A DNA stretch of 64,000 nt from Dictyobacter formicarum (GCF_016587435.1 NZ_BNJJ01000016.1:62001-126000), one strand, 5' to 3'; positions 1-9,540 are shown, counted from the first letter of the stretch. The notes: generated by a model from the letters alone, not told the origin. Translations and numbers: made by a program.

Positions 1-368
1 ATGCTGCCTTTGTGGGCCTGATCTTTATTCCTTTGATTGGTGGCCTACCGGAGTATTTCAATACCATTTCCATGGCTCTGGATAAGCGTATGGGCATGGT
101 ACTATCTGCCTCTGCGGGCTCGTCAATTCAGATTGCTCTGCTGATGGCCCCTATCCTGGTGTTGATCAGTATCTTTATGCCGCACCGCCTGGACCTGATC
201 TTTAGCCTGGTTGAACTGGCCGTGCTTGCGCTGGCGGCTTTCCTCTTCAGTGAAATCACTAAAGATGGTGAGTTGGTATGGCTGGAAGGTCTGTTGATGG
301 TTCTGCTGTATGCGATGATGGGCGCGACCCTTTTCTTGTTCGGAAATTCGCCGATTATCCCCGCCTGA
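1..368 (+). CDS. Calcium/proton antiporter, C-terminal part (partial)
   Basis: This is the 3' end of a gene that begins before the window; the reading frame is open from base 3. It encodes about four hydrophobic segments. The stretch GSSIQIALLMAPILVL closely matches the second conserved (c-2) region of CaxA/ChaA-type cation/proton exchangers, where the preceding acidic loop (here GGLPEY, usually GNAxEH) helps bind Ca2+. Members of this family export Ca2+ across the cytoplasmic membrane in exchange for protons. The GGLPEY variant departs from the usual Asn-Ala-Glu-His form, so ion specificity is less sure than family membership. A REP-like inverted pair follows the stop codon. Confidence 0.75.
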   Translation, partial: AAFVGLIFIPLIGGLPEYFNTISMALDKRMGMVLSASAGSSIQIALLMAPILVLISIFMPHRLDLIFSLVELAVLALAAFLFSEITKDGELVWLEGLLMVLLYAMMGATLFLFGNSPIIPA

Positions 369-409
369 ACATTCTCTCCCATAGGGAAGAATATCGCTCG
401 TCAAGGGCA

Positions 410-527
410 AAATCGGGTGCAAGGCCCGAATCTATTGGCATCATGGTTCTTGAAGGTTCCATCGCATGGATCATCAAAACTCACAATGGATGATGACACC
501 AATAGATTCGGGCCTTGCGCCCGATTT
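410..527. repeat. REP-like inverted pair, site 1
   Basis: Two 29-base arms (410-438 and 499-527) are inverted copies with a single mismatch. Each arm is itself a small hairpin: stem TCGGGT or TCGGGC, loop GCAAG, stem GCCCGA, then the tail ATCTA. On the reverse strand the unit reads TAGAT followed by the hairpin. The pair lies between convergent genes (cax end and pseudokinase end), so it could also end transcription, but no T tract follows. Confidence 0.8.
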
Positions 528-592
528 CTCGTTCGACGCATGAAAATGTTCGTGAGACGATGTTACCCTATAATGATGAGAGTCAGCCACTC

Positions 593-2872
593 TTATAGAG
601 GAATTGAGAGTACATTATGTCCTTCGCGGCCGCTCTGGACGAGGTGAGAGACGAACAGTTCGATGACAAAGGGTTTTTCATACAGCGGACTGCGATTGTT
701 ATCCATGAAGAAGATGTGCAGTCGCTCGCGTCTTCCGCTGGGTCCACTGCTGAGTGCTTGCATCGGCATTGTTACCTCGGCGACATAGCCAGCTCCCGGA
801 ATGGTAACGTCGGCCTGCTGCACAATGTAGGCGTAGTTCTGATAGAGGGATGAACGCACCTCGATATGGACCGTTTCGCCCTCGCCTAAGGCGCTCAGTC
901 CACCACTATGCTGATCGCTGTTGTCCTTATGGCGTCCCAGTATATTGACGCGAATGGAGTAGCCCTGGTTGGGTTGGATACGCATCGGCGTTTCAATCAA
1001 GGCTGCAGCGGAGGTGCTCTGCTGCGGCTCTCCCAGAATAAAGCGTTGGACCCGTTTCAGCAGCGATTCGTCCGGGTTTCCCTCGACCGTTCCTGTGCTA
1101 TCGCCGCCCAACAATGGTGTTTTGGGTATATGTAGCTTTGGCAATGACGGCAGGGAACCGGTGATCAAATTCTTCAAGTGTGAAATTGAGGAATCTTTAT
1201 GTCCGTGCTCGGTCTCATCATCTCTTTCAGCCTGGTCGGTTCTGCTGGTCAGTTCATCATCTGCTGGCTGATCGGCCACAGCGGCCCGAGCAGCCAGGGC
1301 TACTGTAATCGAGTCGCTCTTAATCAATACCGTCGACATCTGGGTAATATCCAGGGTAGGTGGAACTTCCGCTGGTTGCTCGTCCGGGTTCGCAGTCGCT
1401 GTGCTCTGCTGCTCCTGATCATCCGGCTTAGTAGTGGAGGCGCCCTCTTGATTGGTTGCAGGCTCACTGCTCTCGGACTCCGCAGGTTGTTCTTCTATGC
1501 TTATGCTCTCGTCCGTAGCTATGTGCTCATCCGCAGGTAGTTTCTCATCATTTTGCGGTGTAGGTTGGTTGGCTACCTCATCCACTTGAAACTGTCTCTG
1601 TTGTGCCGACCCTTTTTCCACTATTGCCTCCCCGGTTGGTATTTCTGGCAACTCTAGCTTATTTGTTTTGATCCTGGATAAGTAGCGCCGGGCCATACGG
1701 GCCTGAAGCGGAATCATCGAAATGGTTAGATCATCGGCTTCCGCATTGTCAGCTGCTCTGTTATCTACGTCAATTTTATTATCGGCCATGTGCGAAGAGA
1801 TAGACATAGCATTTTTCTCATTGCTGGCTGATGTGTCGTTTGGTCCCGGCGAGCGATTGGTGATGGTTTGTGGTAAGAAACGCTGCAATGTTTCTGAAAA
1901 CTCACTGGCACTTTGATAGCGAAGTTCGCGTTCCATGGCCAGGGATTGCATGACCACCATATCCAGCGCGCTATCGCTGTGTGCATCCAGATCGCGCAAT
2001 GCCGGTAATGGGCGATGACGGCGTTTATTGGCGTCATCAGGAGTAATGCCAGTCAATAAAAGGTAGAGAATAGTACCCAGGCTGTAGACATCTGATCGTG
2101 GTTCGACATCACCCAACAGGACTTCCGGTGCGCAAAACGGAGAAGGATTGGCATGGTTCAATGGCTGGGGAATTAGCTCACGCAGTAGATCAGGTAGCCA
2201 GGCAATGACGAGTAGTGGTTCCCCGCTATAGTCATGCTGACTGACCAGGATTGTCTGAGGCTCAATCTGGCCGAGCAGGATTTCTGCGCGATGTAGTTGT
2301 TCGAGCGCTCGACTCAGGCGATAGATCCAGGCAATAGCCGTTTGCTCATCTGGTAAGCCAATGCCGCTCTGGAGTATATCTTGCAGGGTTGAGACCCGCA
2401 GTTGTGGCGCGCTGTTTTTGTCAGCCTCATCTTTTTTGGCCAGTGCGAATGGCCAGCCAGAGATGACATATAAGTGACCATTAAAGTAGCGAAGATCGAC
2501 CAGAGGCATTACCGCTGGAATACGCTGGTGGCGTAGCACATCGTATTCATTTTGTACCGCCGCGATAGCCTGGGCTCGCTTCTCATCATCCAGAGCACTG
2601 ATATCAATATCGTGGATGACAACCGGGCGTTGCTGCTGGGTGTCGATGGCCAGTAAGACCTTTGCTGGATGTTGTCGCCGCAGCAATGAAGTGATACGAT
2701 AGCGGTCAGTGATATCGGCGTTTTTAGGAGAGGACTTATCTCCGCTATTTTTCTCGACGCGCTCACCACATTGCCCACAGAAAGTTGCTGAAGGCGGCAG
2801 TTCTGCATTGCAACGTTTGCATCGTACTATTTCAGGTTGAGTTTGGTCGAGAGATGTATGTGTTAAGCTCAT
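593..2872 (-). CDS. Zinc-ribbon pseudokinase with acidic linker and unknown C-terminal domain
   Basis: The protein has 759 residues. A zinc ribbon (CKRC...CGQC, residues 18-35) is followed by a Ser/Thr-kinase-like fold (about 58-335). The kinase fold keeps the APE motif (248-250) and the DVYSLG helix F motif. The beta-3 Lys is replaced (VVIH, His87), HRD reads LGQ (200-202), the catalytic-loop Asn is Thr208, and no DFG is present. Catalysis is therefore unlikely and a scaffold or sensor role is inferred. Residues 340-600 are low-complexity and acidic. The last 110 residues look like a beta-rich domain that I do not recognise. The start is supported by a purine-rich site AAAAGGG upstream. A true kinase carrying terminal zinc ribbons lies at 60112-61278. 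Confidence 0.8.
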   Translation of the reverse strand: MSLTHTSLDQTQPEIVRCKRCNAELPPSATFCGQCGERVEKNSGDKSSPKNADITDRYRITSLLRRQHPAKVLLAIDTQQQRPVVIHDIDISALDDEKRAQAIAAVQNEYDVLRHQRIPAVMPLVDLRYFNGHLYVISGWPFALAKKDEADKNSAPQLRVSTLQDILQSGIGLPDEQTAIAWIYRLSRALEQLHRAEILLGQIEPQTILVSQHDYSGEPLLVIAWLPDLLRELIPQPLNHANPSPFCAPEVLLGDVEPRSDVYSLGTILYLLLTGITPDDANKRRHRPLPALRDLDAHSDSALDMVVMQSLAMERELRYQSASEFSETLQRFLPQTITNRSPGPNDTSASNEKNAMSISSHMADNKIDVDNRAADNAEADDLTISMIPLQARMARRYLSRIKTNKLELPEIPTGEAIVEKGSAQQRQFQVDEVANQPTPQNDEKLPADEHIATDESISIEEQPAESESSEPATNQEGASTTKPDDQEQQSTATANPDEQPAEVPPTLDITQMSTVLIKSDSITVALAARAAVADQPADDELTSRTDQAERDDETEHGHKDSSISHLKNLITGSLPSLPKLHIPKTPLLGGDSTGTVEGNPDESLLKRVQRFILGEPQQSTSAAALIETPMRIQPNQGYSIRVNILGRHKDNSDQHSGGLSALGEGETVHIEVRSSLYQNYAYIVQQADVTIPGAGYVAEVTMPMQALSSGPSGRRERLHIFFMDNNRSPLYEKPFVIELFVSHLVQSGREGHNVLSIPL

Positions 2873-3328
2873 GCCACAATTACGCCCTTTTAAATGAAAC
2901 TATGTATGCTTACGACAAATTATAGCACACCTGTCGTACTCTCGTGTTACTTCCCGTAAGTTTGTAGGTACGATAGTAGTATACTTGTATCTGGCTATAG
3001 TAGTGCTTTTTTGACGAGGGACAGGGATAGCGCAAGGAACGGGTAATTGAAGATAATGCTGACCTGCTATCAAAAGGTGGAGCAATGGAACTTTTTTCCC
3101 CTTGTCACCAGCCTCTGGTTTTGTTAGAATCCCAAAGGGACTATGCACGCATTCTATCCTCCCCATTTAGGACATAGGCTTAACTTGTCATGTCCAGGGC
3201 GTCGTAGAATGAGATACAATACAATTAGCAGAATAAACCAATGTAAGGATGTGTAATCTTCTCCCTCTGGTTTGAGTCTGAAATTACGATCCAATAATAT
3301 CTGATATAATCCGGAGGTATGTTTTTTT
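2873..3328. other. Intergenic region between divergent genes
   Basis: This 456-base region separates the leftward pseudokinase gene from the rightward nuo operon. It holds an extended -10 box for the leftward gene and a good ribosome site (GGAGG, about 3312) for nuoJ. No conserved coding frame or RNA gene was recognised. Confidence 0.5.
2919..2927 (-). promoter_or_regulatory. Extended -10 promoter element for the pseudokinase gene
   Basis: The reverse strand reads GTGTGCTATAAT, a TGn extended -10 with a perfect TATAAT, about 50 bases before the start codon. No good -35 is visible, as is common with extended -10 promoters. The same GTGCTATA form recurs before rlmB. Confidence 0.45.
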
Positions 3329-3853
3329 ATGGATTTAGCCACCCTCTTGTTCTGGATCTTCGCCGTGATCCTGGTGGGTGCCGCATTACTGGTGGTGGGG
3401 CTTCGCAATATTGTGCATAGCGCTTTGGCTCTGGTTATGGTCTTCGCCATGGCCGCCGGTATTTATGTCTTGCTCAGTGCAGAATTTATTGCTATTGTGC
3501 AAATCCTCATCTATGTGGGTGCGGTAACGATTTTGATCTTATTTGCGCTAATGTTAACGCGCATTACAGGACAGACACGAACTAACCCGGCCAATAAGTT
3601 ATGGCCTGTGGCTGCTGTGATTTGTGCTGCCGTTGGCGCGACGATCATCTACGCGGTGAATACGAGCCAGCATGCTGTAAAAAATGTTGTCAATGCGTCA
3701 GAGGTAGCAAAGCAGTTTCCCAACAACGTTGTGCGCATCGGCCAGTTGTTATACAGCCCTCATGATTACAGCTATGTGCTCCCGTTTGAAATTGCATCAC
3801 TGGTATTGCTGGTTGCAATTGTTGGCGCAATTGTCATTGGCAGAGAGGATTAA
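3329..3853 (+). CDS. nuoJ: NADH-quinone oxidoreductase subunit J
   Basis: A 174-residue membrane protein with five hydrophobic segments. It carries the NuoJ signature near residues 50-70 (AEFIAIVQILIYVGAV), which contains the pi-bulge helix of ND6. It belongs to the proton-pumping membrane arm of respiratory complex I in the cytoplasmic membrane. GGAGG lies about 11 bases before the ATG. The stop codon overlaps the nuoK start by one base (TAATG), indicating translational coupling. It is the first gene of a nuoJKLMN block; nuoA-I do not precede it here. Confidence 0.93.
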   Translation: MDLATLLFWIFAVILVGAALLVVGLRNIVHSALALVMVFAMAAGIYVLLSAEFIAIVQILIYVGAVTILILFALMLTRITGQTRTNPANKLWPVAAVICAAVGATIIYAVNTSQHAVKNVVNASEVAKQFPNNVVRIGQLLYSPHDYSYVLPFEIASLVLLVAIVGAIVIGRED

Positions 3854-4182
3854 TGGGGATGCAGCTTACAGTTAATCATTTTGTTGTTCTGGGGGCCGTG
3901 CTTTTTTGTATTGGCCTGTATGGCGCCATCACGAAGCGCAATGCCATTGCCGTATTGATGGGTATTGAAATTATGCTGAATGCAGTCAATATCACAATGA
4001 TCGGTTTTTCGTACTTTAATACTGTCAATGCTTATAAAGAGCTTTTGACTGGACAGATCTTCGCTATTTTCATTATCACTGTTGCTGCGGCCGAAGCTGC
4101 GGTTGCACTGGCAATGATTATTGCCATCTATCGCAAACGTGCTACGGTAGATGTTGGCGAGATCGATATGATGAAGTGGTGA
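3853..4182 (+). CDS. nuoK: NADH-quinone oxidoreductase subunit K
   Basis: A 109-residue subunit with three membrane helices. It contains the conserved second-helix glutamate (GIEIMLNAVNI) and a third helix with the AAAEAAVALA pattern. These two glutamates form part of the central hydrophilic axis through which protons move in complex I. Length and sequence are typical of NuoK/ND4L. It starts at the ATG overlapping the nuoJ stop and is followed by nuoL after 7 bases. Confidence 0.95.
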   Translation: MGMQLTVNHFVVLGAVLFCIGLYGAITKRNAIAVLMGIEIMLNAVNITMIGFSYFNTVNAYKELLTGQIFAIFIITVAAAEAAVALAMIIAIYRKRATVDVGEIDMMKW

Positions 4183-4189
4183 TCAGAAG

Positions 4190-6340
4190 ATGTTGTATCA
4201 ATTATCCTGGACAATCTTGTTTGCACCGCTCCTCGCTTTCGCTGTAATCATCTTCGGTACACGGGTATGGGATATGCTGAGCCGGCCTAAGGCGGCTCCT
4301 GCTGCTCATGCTGGTGGTCATGGGGACCATGCTGGTAGCCATGAGGTTGAGGTGCAGGGCACCCATGGGGATGAGCATGTCGGACATGGCGAGGATGACG
4401 ACGAAGATCCCAAGGTTCCGCGTCTTACCGCCGGTGCAAAAGCCAGCGCCTATGTTGCGCTGCTGATTATGTTTGTCGCTTGTCTTTATTCCTGGGTTTT
4501 GCTGTTCAGTTCGGCAGCTTCTGCTGATCTGGCTAAGTCTGGTATTACAGTCTTTTCTTATAACTGGTTCAATGCAGGCACTCTGCATTATAATATTACT
4601 TTCCACCTGGATCGCCTGGGAATCGCTATGCTGGTGGTGGTGACCACCATTACTTTACTGGTACAATTTTATTCACAAGGCTATATGGAGAACTCGGCAG
4701 GGTATGCGCGTTTCTTTGCCTACCTGTCGTTGTTTGCGTTCTCTATGCTTGTGATTGTTTTTGCCCAGAATTTCCTGGTGATCTTCTGTGGTTGGGAACT
4801 GGTCGGTTTGAGTTCTTATCTGTTGATCGGCTTCTGGATCAATAAGCGAGCCAAACCTGAGGAACAGCGTCCTTCGCCTGCCAGTGCCGCTCTGCAGTCC
4901 TTTGTGATGAACCGTATTGGTGATGTCGGTTTCATCCTCGGTATCATGATCCTTTTTGCCAATACCGGATCTTTCGATTTTGCGACGATTCAGGCACGCA
5001 TTCCTACCAGCCACCTGGAACATTCCACCTTGCTGGGCGTGGCGATGATTCTGGTGTTCTGTGGCGCTATTGGTAAGTCGGCTCAATTTCCTCTGCATAC
5101 ATGGTTGCCCTCCGCTATGGAAGGTCCTACCCCTGTTAGTGCGCTGATCCACGCGGCCACTATGGTTGCTGCTGGCGTTTACATGGTTGCCCGTACCTTC
5201 CCTCTCTTTAGCGCGGCCCCTGCTTTTGCTTTCGAGGTTGTGGCTTCGATTGGTGCGTTTACCGCTTTCTTCGCCGCAACGATTGCGCTGGTACAATCAG
5301 ACTTCAAACGCGTACTGGCCTTCTCGACCATTAGCCAGCTGGGCTATATGTTTGTGGGTCTGGGCGTGGCTGGCCAGGAGTTTGGCGCTGGCCCTGGTAT
5401 GTTCCATCTCTTTACACACGCCTTCTTCAAAGCTCTGCTCTTCCTGGGTGCCGGTAGTGTGCTGCACGGTCTGCATCATGCCATGCATAAAGAAGTTCAG
5501 GATGTACGTTTGATGGGTGGCCTGGCTACAAAGATGCCAATTACTGCGGCTACATGGTTGATTGCTGTACTGGCCATTTCGGGCTTCCCGTTCATGTCTG
5601 GCTTCTATAGTAAAGAAGAAATTATTGGTCTGTCACTGGAGAATGGTCATCCAGTTATCTATGCTTTGGCCCTGATTACCGCTGGCCTGACTGCCTTCTA
5701 TATGTTGCGCGCCTTCATCCTGGCCTTTGGTGGTAAGGGTGGCAAATTCATGGGTCTGTGGGGTGGTCCGTATCGCGGCTCCGGTGAGGTTCATGAGTCT
5801 CCTTTGACCATGACTATTCCGTTGATGCTGCTGGCTATCCCTTCAGTCATTGGTGGTTACTGGACTGATTTTTACCAGTATGTCAACGTTGGTGCGGAGG
5901 CTGTGAAGAACTTAAGTATCCCAACCTTGCTGGTGACTCCTGATACCTGGATTGGTGTTGTGGTTTCCCTGGCTGGTCTGGCTGTTGCCTGGGGTATCTA
6001 CGGTCGTGCCGAACTGGTCAAGATCAGCCAGGTTGTACAGTCAAATGCTGTGCTGCGCACTCTCCATCGCATTCTGCTTAACCGCTACTATGTCGATGAC
6101 CTGTACAACTGGATCACCAACTATCTCATTGTGGGTGGTGTCTCCAAGCTGGCGCAGTTGTTTGATACCTTTGTTGTGGATGGCATCGTCAATGGTGTGG
6201 CACGTGGTGTGACTGACCTGGGTGCTGGTGCTCGTCGCGTGGAGACTGGTCGTGTACAGACGTATATGCTCGGCTTCTTTGGCGGTGTCGCTGTGTTAGC
6301 GATAGTCGTAGTTGTCCTGATCACCACAGGCATGAAGTAA
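4190..6340 (+). CDS. nuoL: NADH-quinone oxidoreductase subunit L with a His/acid-rich loop
   Basis: A 716-residue antiporter-like subunit of complex I. The core shows the proton-antiporter domain features: the Glu in FCGWELVGLSSYLLIGFW, the Lys in IGKSAQFPLHTWLPSAMEGPTPVSALIHAATMVA, and further buried Lys and His residues. The C-terminal part fits the lateral helix and its anchor. An insertion sits between the first two membrane segments, at residues 36-75. It contains seven His and a run of Asp/Glu and is not typical of NuoL; metal binding is possible but not shown. The gene is followed by nuoM after 13 bases. Confidence 0.94.
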   Translation: MLYQLSWTILFAPLLAFAVIIFGTRVWDMLSRPKAAPAAHAGGHGDHAGSHEVEVQGTHGDEHVGHGEDDDEDPKVPRLTAGAKASAYVALLIMFVACLYSWVLLFSSAASADLAKSGITVFSYNWFNAGTLHYNITFHLDRLGIAMLVVVTTITLLVQFYSQGYMENSAGYARFFAYLSLFAFSMLVIVFAQNFLVIFCGWELVGLSSYLLIGFWINKRAKPEEQRPSPASAALQSFVMNRIGDVGFILGIMILFANTGSFDFATIQARIPTSHLEHSTLLGVAMILVFCGAIGKSAQFPLHTWLPSAMEGPTPVSALIHAATMVAAGVYMVARTFPLFSAAPAFAFEVVASIGAFTAFFAATIALVQSDFKRVLAFSTISQLGYMFVGLGVAGQEFGAGPGMFHLFTHAFFKALLFLGAGSVLHGLHHAMHKEVQDVRLMGGLATKMPITAATWLIAVLAISGFPFMSGFYSKEEIIGLSLENGHPVIYALALITAGLTAFYMLRAFILAFGGKGGKFMGLWGGPYRGSGEVHESPLTMTIPLMLLAIPSVIGGYWTDFYQYVNVGAEAVKNLSIPTLLVTPDTWIGVVVSLAGLAVAWGIYGRAELVKISQVVQSNAVLRTLHRILLNRYYVDDLYNWITNYLIVGGVSKLAQLFDTFVVDGIVNGVARGVTDLGAGARRVETGRVQTYMLGFFGGVAVLAIVVVVLITTGMK

Positions 6341-6353
6341 AGGATAAGAAAAC

Positions 6354-7961
6354 ATGTCGATTTTCTCTTACGATCTCACATGGATTCTCCTGCTGCCCGT
6401 GCTTGGTGGATTGGGAGTCTATGTAGTGCCGACGAAAGCAGCGCGCTGGGTGGCGCTGGCTTTCTCTGCGGCAACGTTCGCTCTTTCAATGTTCATTTTC
6501 TTCCGTATTCTCAATACCAATGGGATTAACGGATTTGGCGATCTCAACCACCTGGCCGATCAGGTGAAGATGAATTGGATTGATCTGAGGGCTGGCTCGT
6601 CTCGCTTTACGGTCCAATACTTTTTAGGGGTGGACGGCCTGAGCCTGCCGATGGTGATCTTGAATGCGTTACTGACGATGCTGGCCGTAATTGGTGGCTG
6701 GCAGAAGAAACGTGTCAAAGATTATATGGCCATGATGCTGATCCTGGAAGCCGGTGTGATGGGCGTCTTTATGGCGCTGGATATCTTCCTCTTCTTCCTG
6801 ATGTGGGAAGTTGAGTTGGCTCCAATGTTTATCCTGATTGGTGTCTGGGGAAGCGAAGCGATAAAACATGGTGTCCCCGGTCGTATCTATTCGGCCTGGA
6901 AGTTCCTGCTCTACACGTTCTTTGGTAGCGCGTTTATGCTGGCTGGTTTCATCCTGCTCTACTTCCATGTCGGTAGCTCCGATATGCAGATCCTGTCTCA
7001 TCACTTGATCGGTGGCAGTACGATGATCCTGGGCATCACTGTTCCCTTCCAGTTGCTGACCTTCCTGCTAGTCTTTATGGCCTTTGCGGTGAAGATTCCG
7101 ATGTTCCCGTTCCATACATGGTTGCCAGACGCTCACACAGATGCGCCAACCGAGGTCAGCGTGCTGCTGGCTGGCGTGCTGCTGAAAATGGGCGCTTATG
7201 GCTTGATCCGTTTCTGCTTTACCCTGTTCCCTGGAGGCCTGCAACAATTCGCGGGCTGGCTGGTCGTGATTGCGGTTATCAATATCCTGTATGGCGCGGC
7301 GATCTGTCTCGTGCAGACGGATATGAAGAAGTTGATTGCTTACTCTAGTGTGAGCCACATGGGTATCATTCTGCTGGGCGTGGCCGCTGCGGCTGGCGTG
7401 GGCAATCAGTTCTTTACTGGTGCGCTGGCCGGTGGCGATCAGGCATTCCGCCAGGTGGCTTTGACCGGCGCGGCCCTGCAGATGTTTAGCCACGGTATCA
7501 TTACCGGTATGCTCTTCTTCTGCGTCGGTGTCGTCTACGATCTGGCTCATACGCGTGAGATTGCGATCTTTGGTGGTATTGCCAAACGTATGCCGATGCT
7601 GGGCACGCTCTTCACGTTCGCATCCCTGGCTTCACTGGGCTTGCCTGGCCTGGCTGGGTTCGTCGCTGAATATATGGTCTTTACCAGCAGTTTCCGCGTC
7701 TGGACCATTCCGACCCTTCTGGCTGTCTTTACCATGATCCTGACCGCTGGTTATCTCCTGTGGATGATCAAGCGTGTCTTCTTTGGGCCATTCAATCAGA
7801 AGTGGAACTGGCTCCAGGATGCCTCGCCACGTGAACTCATTCCGTTGTTCGCTCTGGCTGGACTGATTGTGTTTGTTGGTGTTTATCCAGCACCCCTGAT
7901 TAACGTGATTTCGAGTAGTCTCACGCCGATTGTTCATGCGGCCGTGACCATGATAAAGTAG
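6354..7961 (+). CDS. nuoM: NADH-quinone oxidoreductase subunit M
   Basis: A 535-residue antiporter-like subunit of complex I with about 14 membrane segments. It shows the conserved buried Glu (LFFLMWEVELAPMFILIG), the Lys of KIPMFPFHTWLPDAHTDAPTE, and the SVSHMGIILLG segment around a second functional Lys. Length and motif order match NuoM/ND4. AAGGATAAGAAA supplies a weak ribosome site. Its stop lies in a 77-base gap before nuoN that can fold into a hairpin. Confidence 0.95.
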   Translation: MSIFSYDLTWILLLPVLGGLGVYVVPTKAARWVALAFSAATFALSMFIFFRILNTNGINGFGDLNHLADQVKMNWIDLRAGSSRFTVQYFLGVDGLSLPMVILNALLTMLAVIGGWQKKRVKDYMAMMLILEAGVMGVFMALDIFLFFLMWEVELAPMFILIGVWGSEAIKHGVPGRIYSAWKFLLYTFFGSAFMLAGFILLYFHVGSSDMQILSHHLIGGSTMILGITVPFQLLTFLLVFMAFAVKIPMFPFHTWLPDAHTDAPTEVSVLLAGVLLKMGAYGLIRFCFTLFPGGLQQFAGWLVVIAVINILYGAAICLVQTDMKKLIAYSSVSHMGIILLGVAAAAGVGNQFFTGALAGGDQAFRQVALTGAALQMFSHGIITGMLFFCVGVVYDLAHTREIAIFGGIAKRMPMLGTLFTFASLASLGLPGLAGFVAEYMVFTSSFRVWTIPTLLAVFTMILTAGYLLWMIKRVFFGPFNQKWNWLQDASPRELIPLFALAGLIVFVGVYPAPLINVISSSLTPIVHAAVTMIK

Positions 7962-7968
7962 GAGAGGT

Positions 7969-8026
7969 CCCCCGAGCAGCCTAGGCGAGCCGTCAGGTCA
8001 AAAATTGGGTCGCCTCGCTGTGGGGG
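7969..8026 (+). other. Hairpin between nuoM and nuoN
   Basis: The outer arms CCCCCGAGCAGC and GCTGTGGGGG and the inner arms GGCGA and TCGCC can pair into a long imperfect stem in the nuoM-nuoN gap. No T tract follows, so it is more likely an RNA processing or stability element, or a decayed repeat, than a terminator. Confidence 0.45.
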
Positions 8027-8038
8027 TAAGGAGTTATT

Positions 8039-9532
8039 ATGATTCAGCCATCTGATCTCTACCTGCTAGCACCGCAAATTAGTCTGACGCTGTTAGCTCT
8101 GGTGGTGATGGCCGTTGATCTTTTTACGAAGAAACGTATTGTCATTGCGGCCACCGCGCTGGTAGGTTTGATCGTGCCTGCGGCTTTTACAATCGCGCAG
8201 GTTATTACCTTTAATGGTCCTCAGACCGCATTCTTTAAGATGCTGGTAGTGGATCAATATTCTCTCTTTTTTGAGATCATCTTTTTGATCATCGCCGCCG
8301 TCATCATTCTGGCTTCCTATGACTATATTGGGAAGTATGTCCAGGCGGATGGCGAGTTTTATTCGTTGATGCTCCTGTCTGTTGTGGGTATGATGTTTAT
8401 GGCCAGCACGGGCGAGTTGATTTCGATCTATATCGCTCTGGAACTGACCAGCTTCCCACTGTATATTATGGCGGGCTTAATTCGTTCGGATGCCAAGTCG
8501 TCTGAGGCGGCTGTAAAGTATGTCTTGCTGGGCGCTATGTCCTCGGCCATTCTGCTTTATGGTTTTGCTCTGCTGTACGGCTTGACCGGTACGACAGATC
8601 TGCAGGGTCTGGCGCATACCTTTAAGAGCTTTAGCGATGGCAACCTGATGGTGATTGTGGCGGATGTGCTGGTGATTGCGGGCTTTGGCTTCAAGATCTC
8701 GGCGGTTCCGTTCCATATGTGGGCGCCTGATATCTATGAGGGCGCGCCGACACCGGCGACTGCCTTCTTCTCGGTCGGCTCGAAAGCCGCTGGCTTTGCC
8801 GCCCTGATCCGTGTCCTGGTTTATGGTGGTCTGTGGCAGGTGGACCTGGTACCCCTGGTCGCTACCCTTTCAATCGTCGCGATCCTGACCATGACGCTGG
8901 GTAACTTTGTGGCCGCGGTACAGACCAACATCAAGCGCATGATGGCTTACTCCAGTATCGCCCAGGCCGGTTACATTCTGGTGGGCGTGATTGGTACCGT
9001 GGGCATGGCGTATAAGAATCCTGCGGCTGCCGCTACTGGTACTGCTGCGGTACTCTTCTTTATCCTGGTCTACGTTGTCACCAACCTGGGAGCTTTCTCT
9101 GGTATTATCGCCCTGGCTAATTTGACCGGCGGCGAGAAGATCGATGACTTCCGTGGCTTGTGGAGGCGCGCTCCGCTGCTGAGCGTTGGCACCGCCCTGT
9201 GTCTGCTCTCACTGGCAGGTATTCCACCTGTGGCCGGCTTCTTCAGTAAAGTGTTCATCTTTACTGCGGCCTGGCAGCTTGGTCAGCCCTGGCTGGTAAT
9301 CATTGCTCTGCTGAATAGCATCGTCTCAGTAGTCTACTATGGCCGTGTCATCAAAGTAATGTTCTTTGACGAGCCACAGAAAGAGGGTCGCCTGGTTACT
9401 TCAATGAGCCTGGCCACCTCGATCACACTGGCATCGGCCGCTTTGCTGGTTCTGACCGTTATCGTGCAGCTGGTGATCAACGCCGCCAATCCTGCGGCCT
9501 TCAATCTCTTTGCTTCGCTGGTTGGTCGCTAA
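8039..9532 (+). CDS. nuoN: NADH-quinone oxidoreductase subunit N
   Basis: A 497-residue antiporter-like subunit of complex I, the last gene of the nuoJKLMN block. Visible NuoN features are the buried Glu in ISIYIALELTSFPLYIMAG, the Lys-containing FGFKISAVPFHMWAPDIYEGAPTP, and the AYSSIAQAGY segment. GTAAGGAG lies 7 bases before the ATG. A cluster of three REP-like units starts right after the stop codon. Together with NuoL and NuoM it forms the proton channels of the membrane arm. Confidence 0.95.
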   Translation: MIQPSDLYLLAPQISLTLLALVVMAVDLFTKKRIVIAATALVGLIVPAAFTIAQVITFNGPQTAFFKMLVVDQYSLFFEIIFLIIAAVIILASYDYIGKYVQADGEFYSLMLLSVVGMMFMASTGELISIYIALELTSFPLYIMAGLIRSDAKSSEAAVKYVLLGAMSSAILLYGFALLYGLTGTTDLQGLAHTFKSFSDGNLMVIVADVLVIAGFGFKISAVPFHMWAPDIYEGAPTPATAFFSVGSKAAGFAALIRVLVYGGLWQVDLVPLVATLSIVAILTMTLGNFVAAVQTNIKRMMAYSSIAQAGYILVGVIGTVGMAYKNPAAAATGTAAVLFFILVYVVTNLGAFSGIIALANLTGGEKIDDFRGLWRRAPLLSVGTALCLLSLAGIPPVAGFFSKVFIFTAAWQLGQPWLVIIALLNSIVSVVYYGRVIKVMFFDEPQKEGRLVTSMSLATSITLASAALLVLTVIVQLVINAANPAAFNLFASLVGR

Positions 9533-9540
9533 ACAAGAAG

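Noticed and set aside
4673..5296. 207-codon frame antisense to nuoL
   Set aside because: It lies wholly inside nuoL and its sequence is Arg/His/Gln-rich, typical of antisense to hydrophobic codons.
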